In this document: positions 29,021-40,949 of the stretch, piece after piece
Position numbering within the stretch: the first letter of the stretch is position 1
Layout of the letters: every line of letters starts with the position of its first letter
Assembly (NCBI RefSeq): GCF_014653115.1
Contig: NZ_BNAD01000011.1
Location: forward strand, 62,001 to 126,000
Source: Nocardioides flavus (ex Wang et al. 2016)
GTDB taxonomy: Bacteria; Actinomycetota; Actinomycetes; Propionibacteriales; Nocardioidaceae
Direction: 5' to 3'
DNA length: 64,000 nucleotides
Notes under the pieces: model-generated
What the model was told of the DNA's origin: nothing
Databases searched by the model: none
The model's input: the letters and a program-made list of their open reading frames with translations, nothing else
Position numbers and translations under genes: made by a program

Positions 29021-30301
29021 ATGTCTTCGGCACCGGGCCCCGCAACACGGTCGCGACGAGACGCTGTCGGAGCGTCCTCGGTCGCGGCTGCCTCCCTGTG
29101 GTCGGCGCTCGTCACCTACGTGGTGATGAGTGTCGCGGCCTGGGCCCTGCCCCAGGACCGGGCCACGATCCTGCTGACCTTCTTGGCGCTGCTGTTCGCG
29201 GTCTACGGCGTGCTGTCCGGGGTGGCCCTGGAGACCACCCGCGCGGTCGCCGCAGCAGACCGTGACGGCGACGCATCCGGGCCTCAGCTGTGGCGCGTCG
29301 CCGCGGTGGTCTCGCTGTGCGCCGCCGTCGCGGTCCTCGCCCTGACACCGCTCTGGCGCGAGGGGGTGCTGCACGGCGGGGACGGCACACTCGTCGTGAC
29401 GCTCGTGGCGGCCGTCGGCGGCTACGGCGTCCACTCGGTGGTGGTCGGGGCGGCCGCGGGCCGCGGCTGGTGGTCGCAGGCCGCCGTCGTCATCAGCGGT
29501 GAGGTGACGCTGCGGCTGGTGGCGACGCTCGGGGTCGTCCTGGTGGGGGCAACGGTCACGTCCATGGGCGTGGCCAGTGCCCTCGGCGCCTTCGCCTGGC
29601 TCCTGCTCGTAGTCGCCTCGGGCCGCGTCCGATGTACGCTCACGCTCCGCACCGATGCCCCCGCCATGAGCATGGCCCGCCGCATGGCTGCGGCACTGGT
29701 GGCGCAGGGATCGAGCGCCGTGCTGGTCGTCGGCTTCCCGATCCTCCTGGCCTCGACGACGGATCGCGTCGAGTATGCCGCGGCGGCCCCCCTCCTCCTC
29801 GCCATCTCGCTCACGCGGGCGCCCGTGCTGCTGCCACTCAACGCCCTCCAGGGCGTGGCCGTGTCACACCTCGTCCGGGCCGGCACGGGGCTGGGCCGAC
29901 TGCTGGTGCGGCTCCTCGCACTCGTCGCGGCCGTCGCCGTCGCCGGCGCGGGCGCCGCCTGGCTCATCGGCCCGTGGCTCATGCAGCTGCTGTTCGGCCA
30001 GGACTACGCCGTCGACGCCATGGTGCTGGCCCTGCTCACCCTCGCCGCCGGCGGCACCGCGGCCCTCACCCTCACCGGCGCCTGCGCCCAGGCGCTCACC
30101 GCCCACAGCTGGTACGTCGCCGGCTGGGTCGTCGCGCTCGTCGCCTGTGTCCTGCTGCTCCAGGCCCCGGGGTCGATGGCGGCCCGGTCCTGCCTGGCCC
30201 TCGGGCTGGCACCCCTCGTCGGCCTCGTCGTGCACGTCACGGGGCTGATGACGATCCGCCGCTCGGCGCGCGCGGACCGATCGGAGCTCGCGGATGCCTG
30301 A
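29021..30301 (+). CDS. Flippase-like polytopic membrane protein (Wzx/MurJ-type)
   Basis: 426 aa with about 12 hydrophobic segments separated by short charged loops, no signal peptide and no enzyme motif. Length, helix count and repeated pattern (RAPVLLPLNALQGVAVSHLV, LFGQDYAVDAMVLALLTLA) are those of MOP-superfamily lipid-linked-oligosaccharide flippases. No other exporter is present in the island, so it is the best candidate to move the lipid-linked glycan across the membrane. The start is supported by the -10 at 29007. Overlaps the next GT2 gene by 8 nt. Family call from topology and context. Confidence 0.65.
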   Translation: MSSAPGPATRSRRDAVGASSVAAASLWSALVTYVVMSVAAWALPQDRATILLTFLALLFAVYGVLSGVALETTRAVAAADRDGDASGPQLWRVAAVVSLCAAVAVLALTPLWREGVLHGGDGTLVVTLVAAVGGYGVHSVVVGAAAGRGWWSQAAVVISGEVTLRLVATLGVVLVGATVTSMGVASALGAFAWLLLVVASGRVRCTLTLRTDAPAMSMARRMAAALVAQGSSAVLVVGFPILLASTTDRVEYAAAAPLLLAISLTRAPVLLPLNALQGVAVSHLVRAGTGLGRLLVRLLALVAAVAVAGAGAAWLIGPWLMQLLFGQDYAVDAMVLALLTLAAGGTAALTLTGACAQALTAHSWYVAGWVVALVACVLLLQAPGSMAARSCLALGLAPLVGLVVHVTGLMTIRRSARADRSELADA

Positions 30302-31067
30302 GCCGCATGCCGCGACGACCGTCTCGGTCGCGATGGCGACCTACAACGGCTCCCGGCACGTCGTCGAGCAGCTCCGCTCGATCCTCGACCAGCTCGGGCC
30401 GCGCGACGAGGTGGTCGTGGTCGACGACGCGTCGACCGACGACACCGTGGCGGTGCTCGAGACCGTCGCCGACCCGCGGCTGCGGGTGATCCGGAGCAGT
30501 GTCAACCGAGGCTACGTCCGGGCCTTCGAGGCCGCGATCGCCGCGACCACGGCGGACGTCGTGCTGCTCGCGGACCAGGACGATGTCTGGCTGCCCGGGC
30601 GTCGCGACGCCATGGCGGCGGCGCTGCGCGACCACCAGGTGGTCGCTTCCAACCTGACCACCCTGGGCGGGCCCGACACCCTGCAGGGGCCGTTCGGGCA
30701 GACCGATTGGAAGCTCGGTCCGGACGACGACGGCCGCCGGCTGGCCAACCTGATCGGCATCATCGCCGGGCTGAAGCCCTACTACGGTTGCGCGATGGGC
30801 GTGCGCCGCGACGCCCTCGCGACGGTCCTGCCCTTCCCCCGCCACCTCGTGGAGTCACACGATCTCTGGCTGGCGATGTACGGCAACCTGGCGGGCAGCA
30901 TCACCCACCTCGACCGCCGTACGCTGGCGCGGCGCCTGCACGACGACAACGCCACCCCGGCCCGACCGCGGGGGCCGCGCGCCGTGCTCGTCTCCCGAGC
31001 GCGACTCGTCCGCGCGCTGCTCGAGCTGCGTCGGCGGGTGCGTCAGCGGCCCGTGGTCGCAGCGTGA
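30294..31067 (+). CDS. Family 2 glycosyltransferase
   Basis: 257 aa. The GT-A N terminus is VSVAMATYNGSRHVVEQLRSIL, then VVVDDASTDDT and the donor-binding LLADQDDVW. The acceptor half has YYGCAMGVRRD and VESHDLWLA. Ends in a basic Arg-rich tail. It overlaps the flippase gene by 8 nt, so it is translationally coupled. Its 3' end overlaps the convergent GT2 gene by 25 nt, with both reading frames using the same DNA. Confidence 0.88.
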   Translation: MPEPHAATTVSVAMATYNGSRHVVEQLRSILDQLGPRDEVVVVDDASTDDTVAVLETVADPRLRVIRSSVNRGYVRAFEAAIAATTADVVLLADQDDVWLPGRRDAMAAALRDHQVVASNLTTLGGPDTLQGPFGQTDWKLGPDDDGRRLANLIGIIAGLKPYYGCAMGVRRDALATVLPFPRHLVESHDLWLAMYGNLAGSITHLDRRTLARRLHDDNATPARPRGPRAVLVSRARLVRALLELRRRVRQRPVVAA

Positions 31068-31936
31068 CGCGCGAGCGTCCGCACCGACCCCCACGACCGG
31101 CTTCGCACCGCACCCGGCAGCTGGGTCACCGCGTACAGCCGTGACGCGAGGTGCATCCGTGCCGCACGCGCGGCCCGGCTCCATCCCGCCTGCTCGCACC
31201 GGCGTGCCGCGATCGCGAAGTAGTCGCGCTCGCCCTGGAACCGTCCGCCGTCGGCGACGGTCGTCGACGACGCGCTCTGCGAGTGGCGGCGGTAGGCGAA
31301 CACGACGTCCGGCAGGACCAGCATCGCCGAGCCGGCCAGCGCCAGGTCGACGAGCAGAGCGAGGTCCTGCACGAGGGGGAAGTCGTCGATGAAGCCCTGC
31401 CGCCTGACCGCATCCACGCGGAAGGCCAGGGAGGGCCAGTACGTCCAGTTGCCGCGCAGGAGCGAGATCGCCATCGCCTCGCCCGCCAGCACCCGCGGCC
31501 CTGAGAGGCGAGGGGCGAAGAGCCGCTGCTTGACCCGGTCGACCAGCGGGTCGGCGACGCTCCCGGTCTCGTCGATCACCTCGGCGCCCGGGGAGACGAC
31601 GTCGACGCCGGCCGGCGCACCCTCGATCGCGGCGCGCACCGTCTCGACGTACGTCGGGAGCAGCAGGTCATCGCAGCCGAAGAAGACCATCCACTCCGCC
31701 GTCGCCAGCTCCAGGCAGCGGCGGTAGTTGTCGGTGATCCCGAGGTTGGTGTCGTTGCGGACATACCTCACGCGCGGGTCATCGAGGCGGTCGAAGAAGT
31801 CGGCCACGGTCGGGTCGGGGTAGTGGTCGTCGACCACGACCAGCCGCCAGTCCTGATCGGTCTGGGCGCGAACGCTGTCGACGGCGGCGTAGAGGTAGTC
31901 CGGGTCTCCCCAGAACGGGAGGAAGATCTCAATCAT
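31043..31936 (-). CDS. Family 2 glycosyltransferase
   Basis: 297 aa. The GT-A core starts IEIFLPFWGDPDYLYAAVDSV, with VVVDDHYPDP and the donor site FFGCDDLLLP. Later FRVDAVRRQGFID and VVFAYRRH belong to the acceptor half. Third gene of the minus-strand trio n-m-l (DPM1-like GT2, DUF2304, this GT2); its start overlaps the DUF2304 stop by 8 nt. Sugar specificity not readable. Confidence 0.87.
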   Translation of the reverse strand: MIEIFLPFWGDPDYLYAAVDSVRAQTDQDWRLVVVDDHYPDPTVADFFDRLDDPRVRYVRNDTNLGITDNYRRCLELATAEWMVFFGCDDLLLPTYVETVRAAIEGAPAGVDVVSPGAEVIDETGSVADPLVDRVKQRLFAPRLSGPRVLAGEAMAISLLRGNWTYWPSLAFRVDAVRRQGFIDDFPLVQDLALLVDLALAGSAMLVLPDVVFAYRRHSQSASSTTVADGGRFQGERDYFAIAARRCEQAGWSRAARAARMHLASRLYAVTQLPGAVRSRSWGSVRTLARHAATTGR

Positions 31937-32309
31937 CCGACGCCTCCGGGTCGGCTTCGTCGCGGTGGTCGATGTGGTAGCGCTCCAGCGCCTCGAGCAC
32001 GGCGATCCGGCGCGCCAGCCTGTGCAGCTGCTGCCGGTTGTCCTGGCCGCGCAGGTAGTCGTTGACGACGTAGAAGCCGAACGACACCGCCATCAGGTAG
32101 AGGACGAGGTCGGTGCCGCGACCCACCCCGACCAGATTCGCGACGACGGTGACGAGGTCCGGCGCCAGCACGGCCACGACGAGCACGGCCATCAGCAGGA
32201 CGAAGAGAAGCTTCTTCGAGGCGGACACGCTGTGCGCGGTGCGACTGCGGATGGCGACGTAGAAGAGGAAGAGGAACGCGCCGATGAGGAGGAACTGGAC
32301 GATGATCAC
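31929..32309 (-). CDS. DUF2304 family small membrane protein
   Basis: 126 aa: N-terminal helix (residues ~1-21), a second at ~34-60 and a third at ~66-85, then an Arg/Glu amphipathic helix (LHRLARRIAVLEALERYHI) and an acidic tail. DUF2304 proteins are regularly encoded directly after a DPM1-like GT2, as here (4-nt overlap), and may act as its membrane anchor. That role is inferred from neighbourhood and is not established. Confidence 0.85.
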   Translation of the reverse strand: MIIVQFLLIGAFLFLFYVAIRSRTAHSVSASKKLLFVLLMAVLVVAVLAPDLVTVVANLVGVGRGTDLVLYLMAVSFGFYVVNDYLRGQDNRQQLHRLARRIAVLEALERYHIDHRDEADPEASDD

Positions 32310-32986
32310 TGCCGGGTCACCCTTCGCAGGAGCGTGTCCACCGCGATGTTGATGGCGTTGACGCTCGCCTGGCCCTTGCTGGTGGAGTAGTCGGTGTAGT
32401 GGATGGTCACCGGGACCTCGCGGTAGCGGTAGTCGTTGGCCGCGATGAGCTCGATGATCTCGCTGGCATGAGTCATGTCGGGGGCGGTGATCTCCATCGT
32501 CTCGGCGACGTGGCGGTTGAACGCCCTCAGCCCGTTGTGGGCGTCCGTGAGCCGGATGCCGGACGTGACGTTGCTGAACTTCACGGCCGCCTTCAGCAGC
32601 GCCTTCTTGCCGCGGGCGGCGCCGATCGTCTCCCCGAGGAACCGCGAGCCGAGGACGATGTCGAGGTCACCGCGCGCGAGCAGGTCCAGCATCCGCACGG
32701 CGTCGGCGACGAGGTGCTGCCCGTCGGCGTCGAAGGTGACGAATCGCTGGATGTGCGGCAGGGCCCGCGCGAACTCGATCCCGGTCTGCAGTGCGGCGCC
32801 CTGCCCCATGTTGATCGGATGGTCGACCAGATAGCCACCGGCCCTCACGATGGCGGCTGCCGAACCGTCGCGACTTCCGTCGTTGACGCAGACGACGTGC
32901 GGAGTCACGGTGCGGATGTCCGCGATGACGTCGCCGATGACCGAGGCTTCGTTGTAGACGGGCACGACGAAGGCGACATCATTCAC
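32306..32986 (-). CDS. DPM1-like family 2 glycosyltransferase
   Basis: 226 aa from GTG 32986, chosen because the family N terminus (VAFVVPVYNEASVIGDVI) starts there and a -10 hexamer lies 8 nt upstream; the frame is open to 33055 but those residues are not family-like. Motifs: VCVNDGSRDGS, the DxD FDADGQH, and GSRFLGE. These resemble polyprenyl-phosphate mannosyl/glucosyltransferases that make the lipid-linked sugar donors used by GT-C enzymes. With DUF2304 it could feed the GT-C-like protein of the island. Confidence 0.88.
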   Translation of the reverse strand: MNDVAFVVPVYNEASVIGDVIADIRTVTPHVVCVNDGSRDGSAAAIVRAGGYLVDHPINMGQGAALQTGIEFARALPHIQRFVTFDADGQHLVADAVRMLDLLARGDLDIVLGSRFLGETIGAARGKKALLKAAVKFSNVTSGIRLTDAHNGLRAFNRHVAETMEITAPDMTHASEIIELIAANDYRYREVPVTIHYTDYSTSKGQASVNAINIAVDTLLRRVTRQ

Positions 32987-32994
32987 GTGCGCCG

Positions 32995-33000
32995 ATGCTA
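32995..33000 (-). promoter_or_regulatory. -10 hexamer of the GT2-DUF2304-GT2 operon (leaderless)
   Basis: TAGCAT on the minus strand, 8 nt upstream of GTG 32986 with no SD between. Faces away from the TIGR03936 promoter 57 bp off. Confidence 0.5.
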
Positions 33001-33056
33001 CCGGCCAAGCCCGGAGGCGCCGACTTCGCGGCTGTGCGATCGGTCGCTCACGCACC

Positions 33057-33062
33057 TAACCT
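33057..33062 (+). promoter_or_regulatory. -10 hexamer of TIGR03936 gene (leaderless)
   Basis: TAACCT 6 nt before GTG 33069. It gives the TIGR03936 gene a promoter of its own now that the island separates it from TIGR03960. Confidence 0.5.
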
Positions 33063-33068
33063 GACTGC

Positions 33069-33797
33069 GTGCCCAAGGACCAGCCCGAGCAGCAAGCCCC
33101 GCCCGTCCAGCGCCTGCGCGTGCGCTACGCCAAGCGCGGCCGGCTCCGCTTCACCAGCCACCGCGACTTCAGCCGGGCCTTCGAGCGCGCCGTCTTCCGT
33201 GCCCGCATCCCGATGGCCTACTCCTCGGGCTTCAACCCCCACCCGCGCATCTCCTACGCCGGCGCGGCCCCGACCGGCTCCGCCAGCGAGGCCGAGTACC
33301 TCGAGCTGGCGCTCGCCGAGGTGGTGGTGCCGGCCGAGGTCCACGCGATGCTCGACGAGGCGCTGCCCCCCGGCCTCGACGTGCTCGAGGTCGTCCAGTC
33401 ACCCGGCGGCTCGCTCGCCGACCTGCTCGAGGGCAGTCGGTGGCGCATCGACCTCGCGGCCGACCGGGCTGCCACGACCGATGCCGTCGCGCGCTTCCTC
33501 GCCGCAGAGGAGGCACTGGTGGAGCGGATGACGAAGAAGGGCATGCGCGAGTTCGACGCGAGGGGCGCGGTCGTCTCGCTCGACGTGCTGCCCGAGGACC
33601 CGGCAGTGGGAGGGCGTACGTCGCTGGACGTCGTCCTGCGCCACGGCACCCCCGCCGTACGCCCGGACGACGTGCTGCGGGGGCTCGAGGCCGTCGCCGG
33701 ACTGGCGGCGGGGGAGGCCCCGCTGATGACCCGTGTCGCCCAGGGGCCGCTGCTGGCCACCGGCGAGGTGGGCGACCCGCTGGCGGCTCGGGCATAG
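33069..33797 (+). CDS. TIGR03936 family protein (DUF2344), radical SAM-associated
   Basis: 242 aa from GTG 33069. The N terminus matches the family: RLRVRYAKRGRLRFTSHRDFSRAFERA, then SSGFNPHPRISYAGAAPTGSASEAEYLEL, and PPGLDVLEV. Many bacteria encode this domain fused to or directly after the TIGR03960 radical SAM protein, so it is presumed to work with the enzyme at 14963. Its biochemical role is unknown. It precedes the RNase E/G gene, as elsewhere in actinobacteria. Confidence 0.9.
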   Translation: MPKDQPEQQAPPVQRLRVRYAKRGRLRFTSHRDFSRAFERAVFRARIPMAYSSGFNPHPRISYAGAAPTGSASEAEYLELALAEVVVPAEVHAMLDEALPPGLDVLEVVQSPGGSLADLLEGSRWRIDLAADRAATTDAVARFLAAEEALVERMTKKGMREFDARGAVVSLDVLPEDPAVGGRTSLDVVLRHGTPAVRPDDVLRGLEAVAGLAAGEAPLMTRVAQGPLLATGEVGDPLAARA

Positions 33798-34133
33798 CGA
33801 TCCCGCTGCGTCGGTGTGCGATACTCGCCACGTTCGACGCCCCGGCTCCCGTCGGGACCACGTCGAGCCGACGACGTTCTCGCCGGTCACACCCTGAAGA
33901 CTGGGGATGGCCGGCACCCCGGGTGGGTGGACGTCACCGGACCGCGACGCGGCCACACGAGTCGGTGACAGCGGCTCCACGGTGGCCCGGCGACCGCGGC
34001 GGGTGACGGATCGGCTGCCCGGAGACGCACACGCGGAGGGTGTCGCCGCCACAGAAGCTTTGCGTCCCCGTGATCGTCCTGCGAGAGCGGCGGACGCCGT
34101 ATCGGCACCGTCACGGTGCCCGAGGAGCACCAT
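33798..34133 (+). promoter_or_regulatory. Long RNase E/G leader, no gene
   Basis: 336 bp without a convincing gene. A GATACT hexamer (33820-33825) could be the -10, giving a ~300-nt 5' UTR. It contains a nested hairpin (CGGCTC 33843-33848 with GAGCCG 33865-33870) and a perfect GGCACCG/CGGTGCC hairpin (34104-34120) ending one base before the Shine-Dalgarno (34122-34127). A structured leader is compatible with autoregulation, as known for E. coli rne; this is inference. Confidence 0.4.
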
Positions 34134-37367
<3,234 letters not shown>

Positions 37368-37372
37368 GCCCG

Positions 37373-37417
37373 GGGATCGGGTGCCGACCTCGTTTTGCCG
37401 GGTCGGCACCCGATCCC
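37373..37417 (+). terminator. Strong hairpin terminator after rne
   Basis: Perfect 17-bp arms 37373-37389 and 37401-37417 (GGGATCGGGTGCCGACC with its complement) and an 11-nt T-rich loop, 5 nt after the rne stop. No T-run follows, as is common in high-GC genomes. Confidence 0.8.
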
Positions 37418-37424
37418 GTAGTCT
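37395..37424 (+). promoter_or_regulatory. Promoter of rplU-rpmA, embedded in the rne terminator
   Basis: TTGCCG (37395-37400) in the hairpin loop and TAGTCT (37419-37424) right after the stem, with an 18-bp spacer. A ~128-nt leader follows, with a small hairpin CGGTGT/ACACCG (37432-37448) and the rplU SD (GAGGAGAG), long enough for a ribosomal-protein leader control. Confidence 0.5.
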
Positions 37425-37552
37425 TGACCCTCGGTGTTCGACACACCGATTCTGCGCGCCCGCCACGCGGCGTACTCGCCCGAACAGGCGGTGTCGTGCG
37501 CAGTCCCCGCAAGTTTTCTACCTGAAGTCCGTATCGAGGAGAGTGACTCGCC

Positions 37553-37852
37553 GTGTACGCAGTCGTGCGCAGTGGCAGCAAGCAGCAGAAGGTTGCCGTG
37601 GGCGACGTCATCGAGATCGACGCGATGGCCGCCGCCGGCGACACCCTCACCCTTCCCGTGGTGATGGTGGTCGACGGTGACAAGGTCACCGCGACCGGCC
37701 TCGACAAGGCGAGCGTCACCGTCGAGGTGACCGGCCGCACCAAGGGCCCGAAGATCATCATCCAGAAGTACAAGAACAAGACCGGCTACAAGAAGCGCCA
37801 GGGTCACCGCCAGAAGTACACCCAGGTCAAGGTCACCGACATCTCCCTCTGA
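37553..37852 (+). CDS. rplU: 50S ribosomal protein L21
   Basis: 99 aa from GTG 37553 with GAGGAGAG upstream. VYAVVRSGSKQQKVAVGDVI at the N terminus and KNKTGYKKRQGHRQ plus YTQVKVTDI at the C terminus are diagnostic of bL21. It forms an operon with rpmA 44 nt downstream, which has its own SD. Confidence 0.98.
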   Translation: MYAVVRSGSKQQKVAVGDVIEIDAMAAAGDTLTLPVVMVVDGDKVTATGLDKASVTVEVTGRTKGPKIIIQKYKNKTGYKKRQGHRQKYTQVKVTDISL

Positions 37853-37896
37853 GCGCTCGCTCGAGGTCGACCAAGTCTCTTCAGAAGGACTGAACA

Positions 37897-38151
37897 ATGG
37901 CTCACAAGAAGGGTGCCGCGAGCACCAAGAACGGTCGCGACTCCAACGCCCAGCGCCTCGGCGTGAAGCGCTTCGGCGGCCAGGTCGTCGGCGCCGGCGA
38001 GATCATCGTCCGTCAGCGTGGCACCCACTTCCACCCGGGCACCGGTGTGGGCCGTGGCGGCGACGACACCCTGTTCGCCCTGCAGGCCGGCGCCGTCGAG
38101 TTCGGCACCCGCCGTGGTCGCAAGGTCGTCAACATCGTCCCTGGCGAGTGA
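37897..38151 (+). CDS. rpmA: 50S ribosomal protein L27
   Basis: 84 aa. Begins [16 protein letters not shown], so the N-terminal tail reaching the peptidyl-transferase centre is made directly, without the cleavable Firmicutes-type extension. [21 protein letters not shown] follows. SD AGAAGGA lies upstream of ATG 37897. A terminator hairpin starts 27 nt after the stop. Confidence 0.98.
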   Translation: MAHKKGAASTKNGRDSNAQRLGVKRFGGQVVGAGEIIVRQRGTHFHPGTGVGRGGDDTLFALQAGAVEFGTRRGRKVVNIVPGE

Positions 38152-38177
38152 CGTCACCGCGACACTGAGCACTTCCG

Positions 38178-38209
38178 CGAAGGGCGTCCCGTTTCCGGGG
38201 CGCCCTTCG
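38178..38209 (+). terminator. Terminator after rpmA
   Basis: Arms CGAAGGGCGTCCCG (38178-38191) and CGGGGCGCCCTTCG (38196-38209) pair over 14 bp with one G-U wobble around the loop TTTC. Confidence 0.8.
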
Positions 38210-38238
38210 TGCTTTCACCCACCGATGCAAGGAATCTG

Positions 38239-39804
38239 ATGGCCATCCCCACGTTCGTCGACCAGGTCACGCTGCACCTCGCGGCCGGACGAGGTGGCAA
38301 CGGCGTGGCCTCCGTCAAGAGGGAGAAGTTCAAGCCGCTCGGTGGGCCCGACGGCGGCAACGGCGGCCAGGGCGGGTCGATCATCCTGCAGGTCGACACG
38401 AGCGTGACGACCCTCGTCGACTACCACCACAGCCCCAGGCGGCGTGCCGAGAACGGCGGCCAGGGGGCCGGTGACCACAAGAATGGCGGCAACGGCAAGG
38501 ACCTCGTCCTGACCGTCCCCGACGGCACCCTGGTCAAGGACGACGACGGGCACGTGCTGGCCGACCTGGTCGGTCACGGCACGACGATGGTCATCGCCCA
38601 GGGTGGGCGCGGTGGTCTCGGCAACGCCGCCCTCGCCTCCTCCAAGCGCAAGGCCCCCGGCTTCGCGCTGCTCGGCGAGCCCGGCGACGAGCTCGTCGTA
38701 CGCCTCGAGCTGAAGGTCGTCGCCGACATCGGCCTGGTGGGGTTCCCGAGCGCCGGCAAGTCCTCGCTGATCGCCGCGATCTCGCGGGCTCGGCCCAAGA
38801 TCGCCGACTACCCCTTCACCACCCTGATCCCCAACCTCGGTGTGGTCACTGCGGGCGAGACGACCTTCGTGGTCGCCGACGTGCCCGGGCTGATCGAGGG
38901 CGCTGCGGACGGCCGTGGACTGGGCCACGACTTCCTGCGCCACATCGAGCGCTGCGCGGCACTGGTCCATGTCATCGACACGGCCTCCATCGAGCCCGGT
39001 CGCAACCCGGTCGACGACCTGGACGTCATCGAGCGTGAGCTCGCCCGCTACGGCGGGCTGGAGGACCGGCCCCGGCTGGTCGCCCTGAACAAGGTCGACG
39101 TACCGGACGGCAAGGAGATCGCCGACATGGTGGTCGAGGAGCTGCGCGACCGAGGGCTGCGGGTCTTCGAGGTCAGCGCGGCGTCCGGCGCGGGACTGCG
39201 TGAGCTCACGTTCGCCATGGCCGAGATCGTCGTGGCGTCCCGCGAGGTCGCGCCCACCGCCGCGCCCGAGCGGATCGTGCTGCGCCCCAAGGCGGTCGAC
39301 GGCGGGGACGACTTCGAGGTCCTCGCGACCGACGATGGTTGGCGGGTGCGGGGCACCAAGCCCGAGCGCTGGGTGCGCCAGACCGACTTCAGCAACGAGG
39401 AGGCGGTGGGCTTCCTCGCCGACCGCCTCAACCGGCTGGGCGTGGAGGTCAAGCTGGCGCAGATGGGTGCCCAGGAGGGCGACGCCGTCATCATCGGCCC
39501 CGAGAACAACTCGGTCGTCTTCGACTTCAAGCCCAGCATCGAGGCCGGCGCCGAGATGCTGGGTCGCCGTGGCGAGGACGAGCGGCTCCGGGAGACCCGC
39601 CCGGCCCGCGAGCGCCGTCGCGACATCGCCGAGGCGATGGAGTCCAAGAGCGAGGAGGAGGCGCGCGCCGACGTCGCCCGTCGCCTCGACGAGCAGCGTC
39701 GCAAGAAGGGCCCCAACCGCAGCTCCGGCAGCTCCGGCGTCGGACCGATGGCCTACGAGATCGGCACCAAGGACGACCCCGACTGGGACGGCAGTGACGA
39801 CTGA
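38239..39804 (+). CDS. obg: GTPase Obg/CgtA
   Basis: Ribosome-associated GTPase acting in 50S assembly and stress response. 521 aa from ATG 38239 (SD AAGGA upstream; the frame opens earlier at 38209, but the family N terminus is at 38239). The Gly-rich Obg fold comes first ([19 protein letters not shown]). The G domain has G1 GFPSAGKSS at residues 168-176, G3 DVPGLIEGA and G4 NKVD. A C-terminal OCT domain and a basic/acidic tail of ~90 residues end the protein. The 3' end overlaps proB by 11 nt. Confidence 0.97.
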   Translation: MAIPTFVDQVTLHLAAGRGGNGVASVKREKFKPLGGPDGGNGGQGGSIILQVDTSVTTLVDYHHSPRRRAENGGQGAGDHKNGGNGKDLVLTVPDGTLVKDDDGHVLADLVGHGTTMVIAQGGRGGLGNAALASSKRKAPGFALLGEPGDELVVRLELKVVADIGLVGFPSAGKSSLIAAISRARPKIADYPFTTLIPNLGVVTAGETTFVVADVPGLIEGAADGRGLGHDFLRHIERCAALVHVIDTASIEPGRNPVDDLDVIERELARYGGLEDRPRLVALNKVDVPDGKEIADMVVEELRDRGLRVFEVSAASGAGLRELTFAMAEIVVASREVAPTAAPERIVLRPKAVDGGDDFEVLATDDGWRVRGTKPERWVRQTDFSNEEAVGFLADRLNRLGVEVKLAQMGAQEGDAVIIGPENNSVVFDFKPSIEAGAEMLGRRGEDERLRETRPARERRRDIAEAMESKSEEEARADVARRLDEQRRKKGPNRSSGSSGVGPMAYEIGTKDDPDWDGSDD

Positions 39805-40927
39805 CCGCTCGACCAACCGGTCGGACCTGGTGGCGGCCGCCCGGCGCATCGTCGTCAAGGTCGGCTCGTCGTCGCTGACCACTGCGGCCGGCGGCATCGA
39901 CCCCGCGCGCGTGCGCCGGCTCGTCGAGGTCCTCGCTGCTGCCCGCGACGGCGGCGCCGAGGTCGTCCTCGTGTCGTCCGGTGCCATCGCCGCCGGTCTC
40001 GCGCCGCTCGGCCTGACCTCCCGGCCGCGCGGGCTCGCCGCGCAGCAGGCGGCGGCGTCGGTCGGGCAGGGCCTGCTGGCCCACCGCTACCAGGAGGAGT
40101 TCGCCCGGCACGGCATCGTCACCGGTCAGGTGCTGCTCACCGTCGACGACGTCACGCGTCGCGCGCACTACCGCAACGCCCACCAGACCTTCGCCAAGCT
40201 GCTCGAGCTCGGGGTCGTGCCGATCGTCAACGAGAACGACACCGTCGCGACGTCCGAGATCCGCTTCGGCGACAACGACCGGCTCGCGGCGCTCGTCGCC
40301 CACCTCGTCCACGCCGACCTGCTCGTGCTGCTCTCCGACGTCGACGGCCTCTACGACGGCCCGCCGTCGCGCCACGGCGCGCGCCTCGTGCCGCTCGTAC
40401 GGTCGGAGGAGGACCTCGCGGCGGTCACCATCGGGTCGGCCGGAGCAGCCGGCGTCGGCACGGGCGGGATGACGACCAAGGTCGAGGCCGCCCGGATCGC
40501 CACCGGCGCCGGCATCGACGTCGTCCTGACGTCGGCAGACCGGGCCGCGGCCGCGCTCGCGGGCGCGGACGTCGGGACGCTGTTCGAGGCGACCGGCAAG
40601 CGTCGCCCGACCCGATTGCTGTGGCTGGCCCACGCGACCTCCGGGCAGGGCACCCTCACCCTGGACGCCGGAGCCGTACGGGCGCTGGTGGAGCGCCGCG
40701 CGTCGCTGCTCGCGGCCGGCATCACCGCGGTGGACGGCTCGTTCGTGGCCGGCGACGCCGTCGACGTGCTGGACCCGGCCGGCGCGCCGGTGGCGCGCGG
40801 TCTGGTGAACTTCGACGCCGACGAGCTGCCTGCCTTGCTCGGACGCTCGACCAAGGAGCTCAAGGCGGCGCTCGGCTCGGCCTACGAGCGCGAGGTCATC
40901 CACCGCGACGACCTCGTGCTCCTCTAG
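39794..40927 (+). CDS. proB: Glutamate 5-kinase
   Basis: First step of proline synthesis from glutamate. 377 aa from GTG 39794, overlapping obg by 11 nt; the longer frame is obg shadow. The amino-acid-kinase domain has [42 protein letters not shown] and [11 protein letters not shown]-terminal PUA domain (about residues 280-370) is the usual proline-feedback-sensitive form. Obg-ProB is the conserved order. It converges on the lipoprotein gene with 22 nt between stops and no clear hairpin. Confidence 0.97.
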   Translation: MTTDRSTNRSDLVAAARRIVVKVGSSSLTTAAGGIDPARVRRLVEVLAAARDGGAEVVLVSSGAIAAGLAPLGLTSRPRGLAAQQAAASVGQGLLAHRYQEEFARHGIVTGQVLLTVDDVTRRAHYRNAHQTFAKLLELGVVPIVNENDTVATSEIRFGDNDRLAALVAHLVHADLLVLLSDVDGLYDGPPSRHGARLVPLVRSEEDLAAVTIGSAGAAGVGTGGMTTKVEAARIATGAGIDVVLTSADRAAAALAGADVGTLFEATGKRRPTRLLWLAHATSGQGTLTLDAGAVRALVERRASLLAAGITAVDGSFVAGDAVDVLDPAGAPVARGLVNFDADELPALLGRSTKELKAALGSAYEREVIHRDDLVLL

Positions 40928-40949
40928 CCTCGTCCGCGCCGCGAACGGC

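Noticed and set aside
16937..33068. Island boundaries searched for att sites, integrase or tRNA
   Set aside because: No direct repeats, recombinase or tRNA gene could be recognised at either edge, so no mobile element is claimed.
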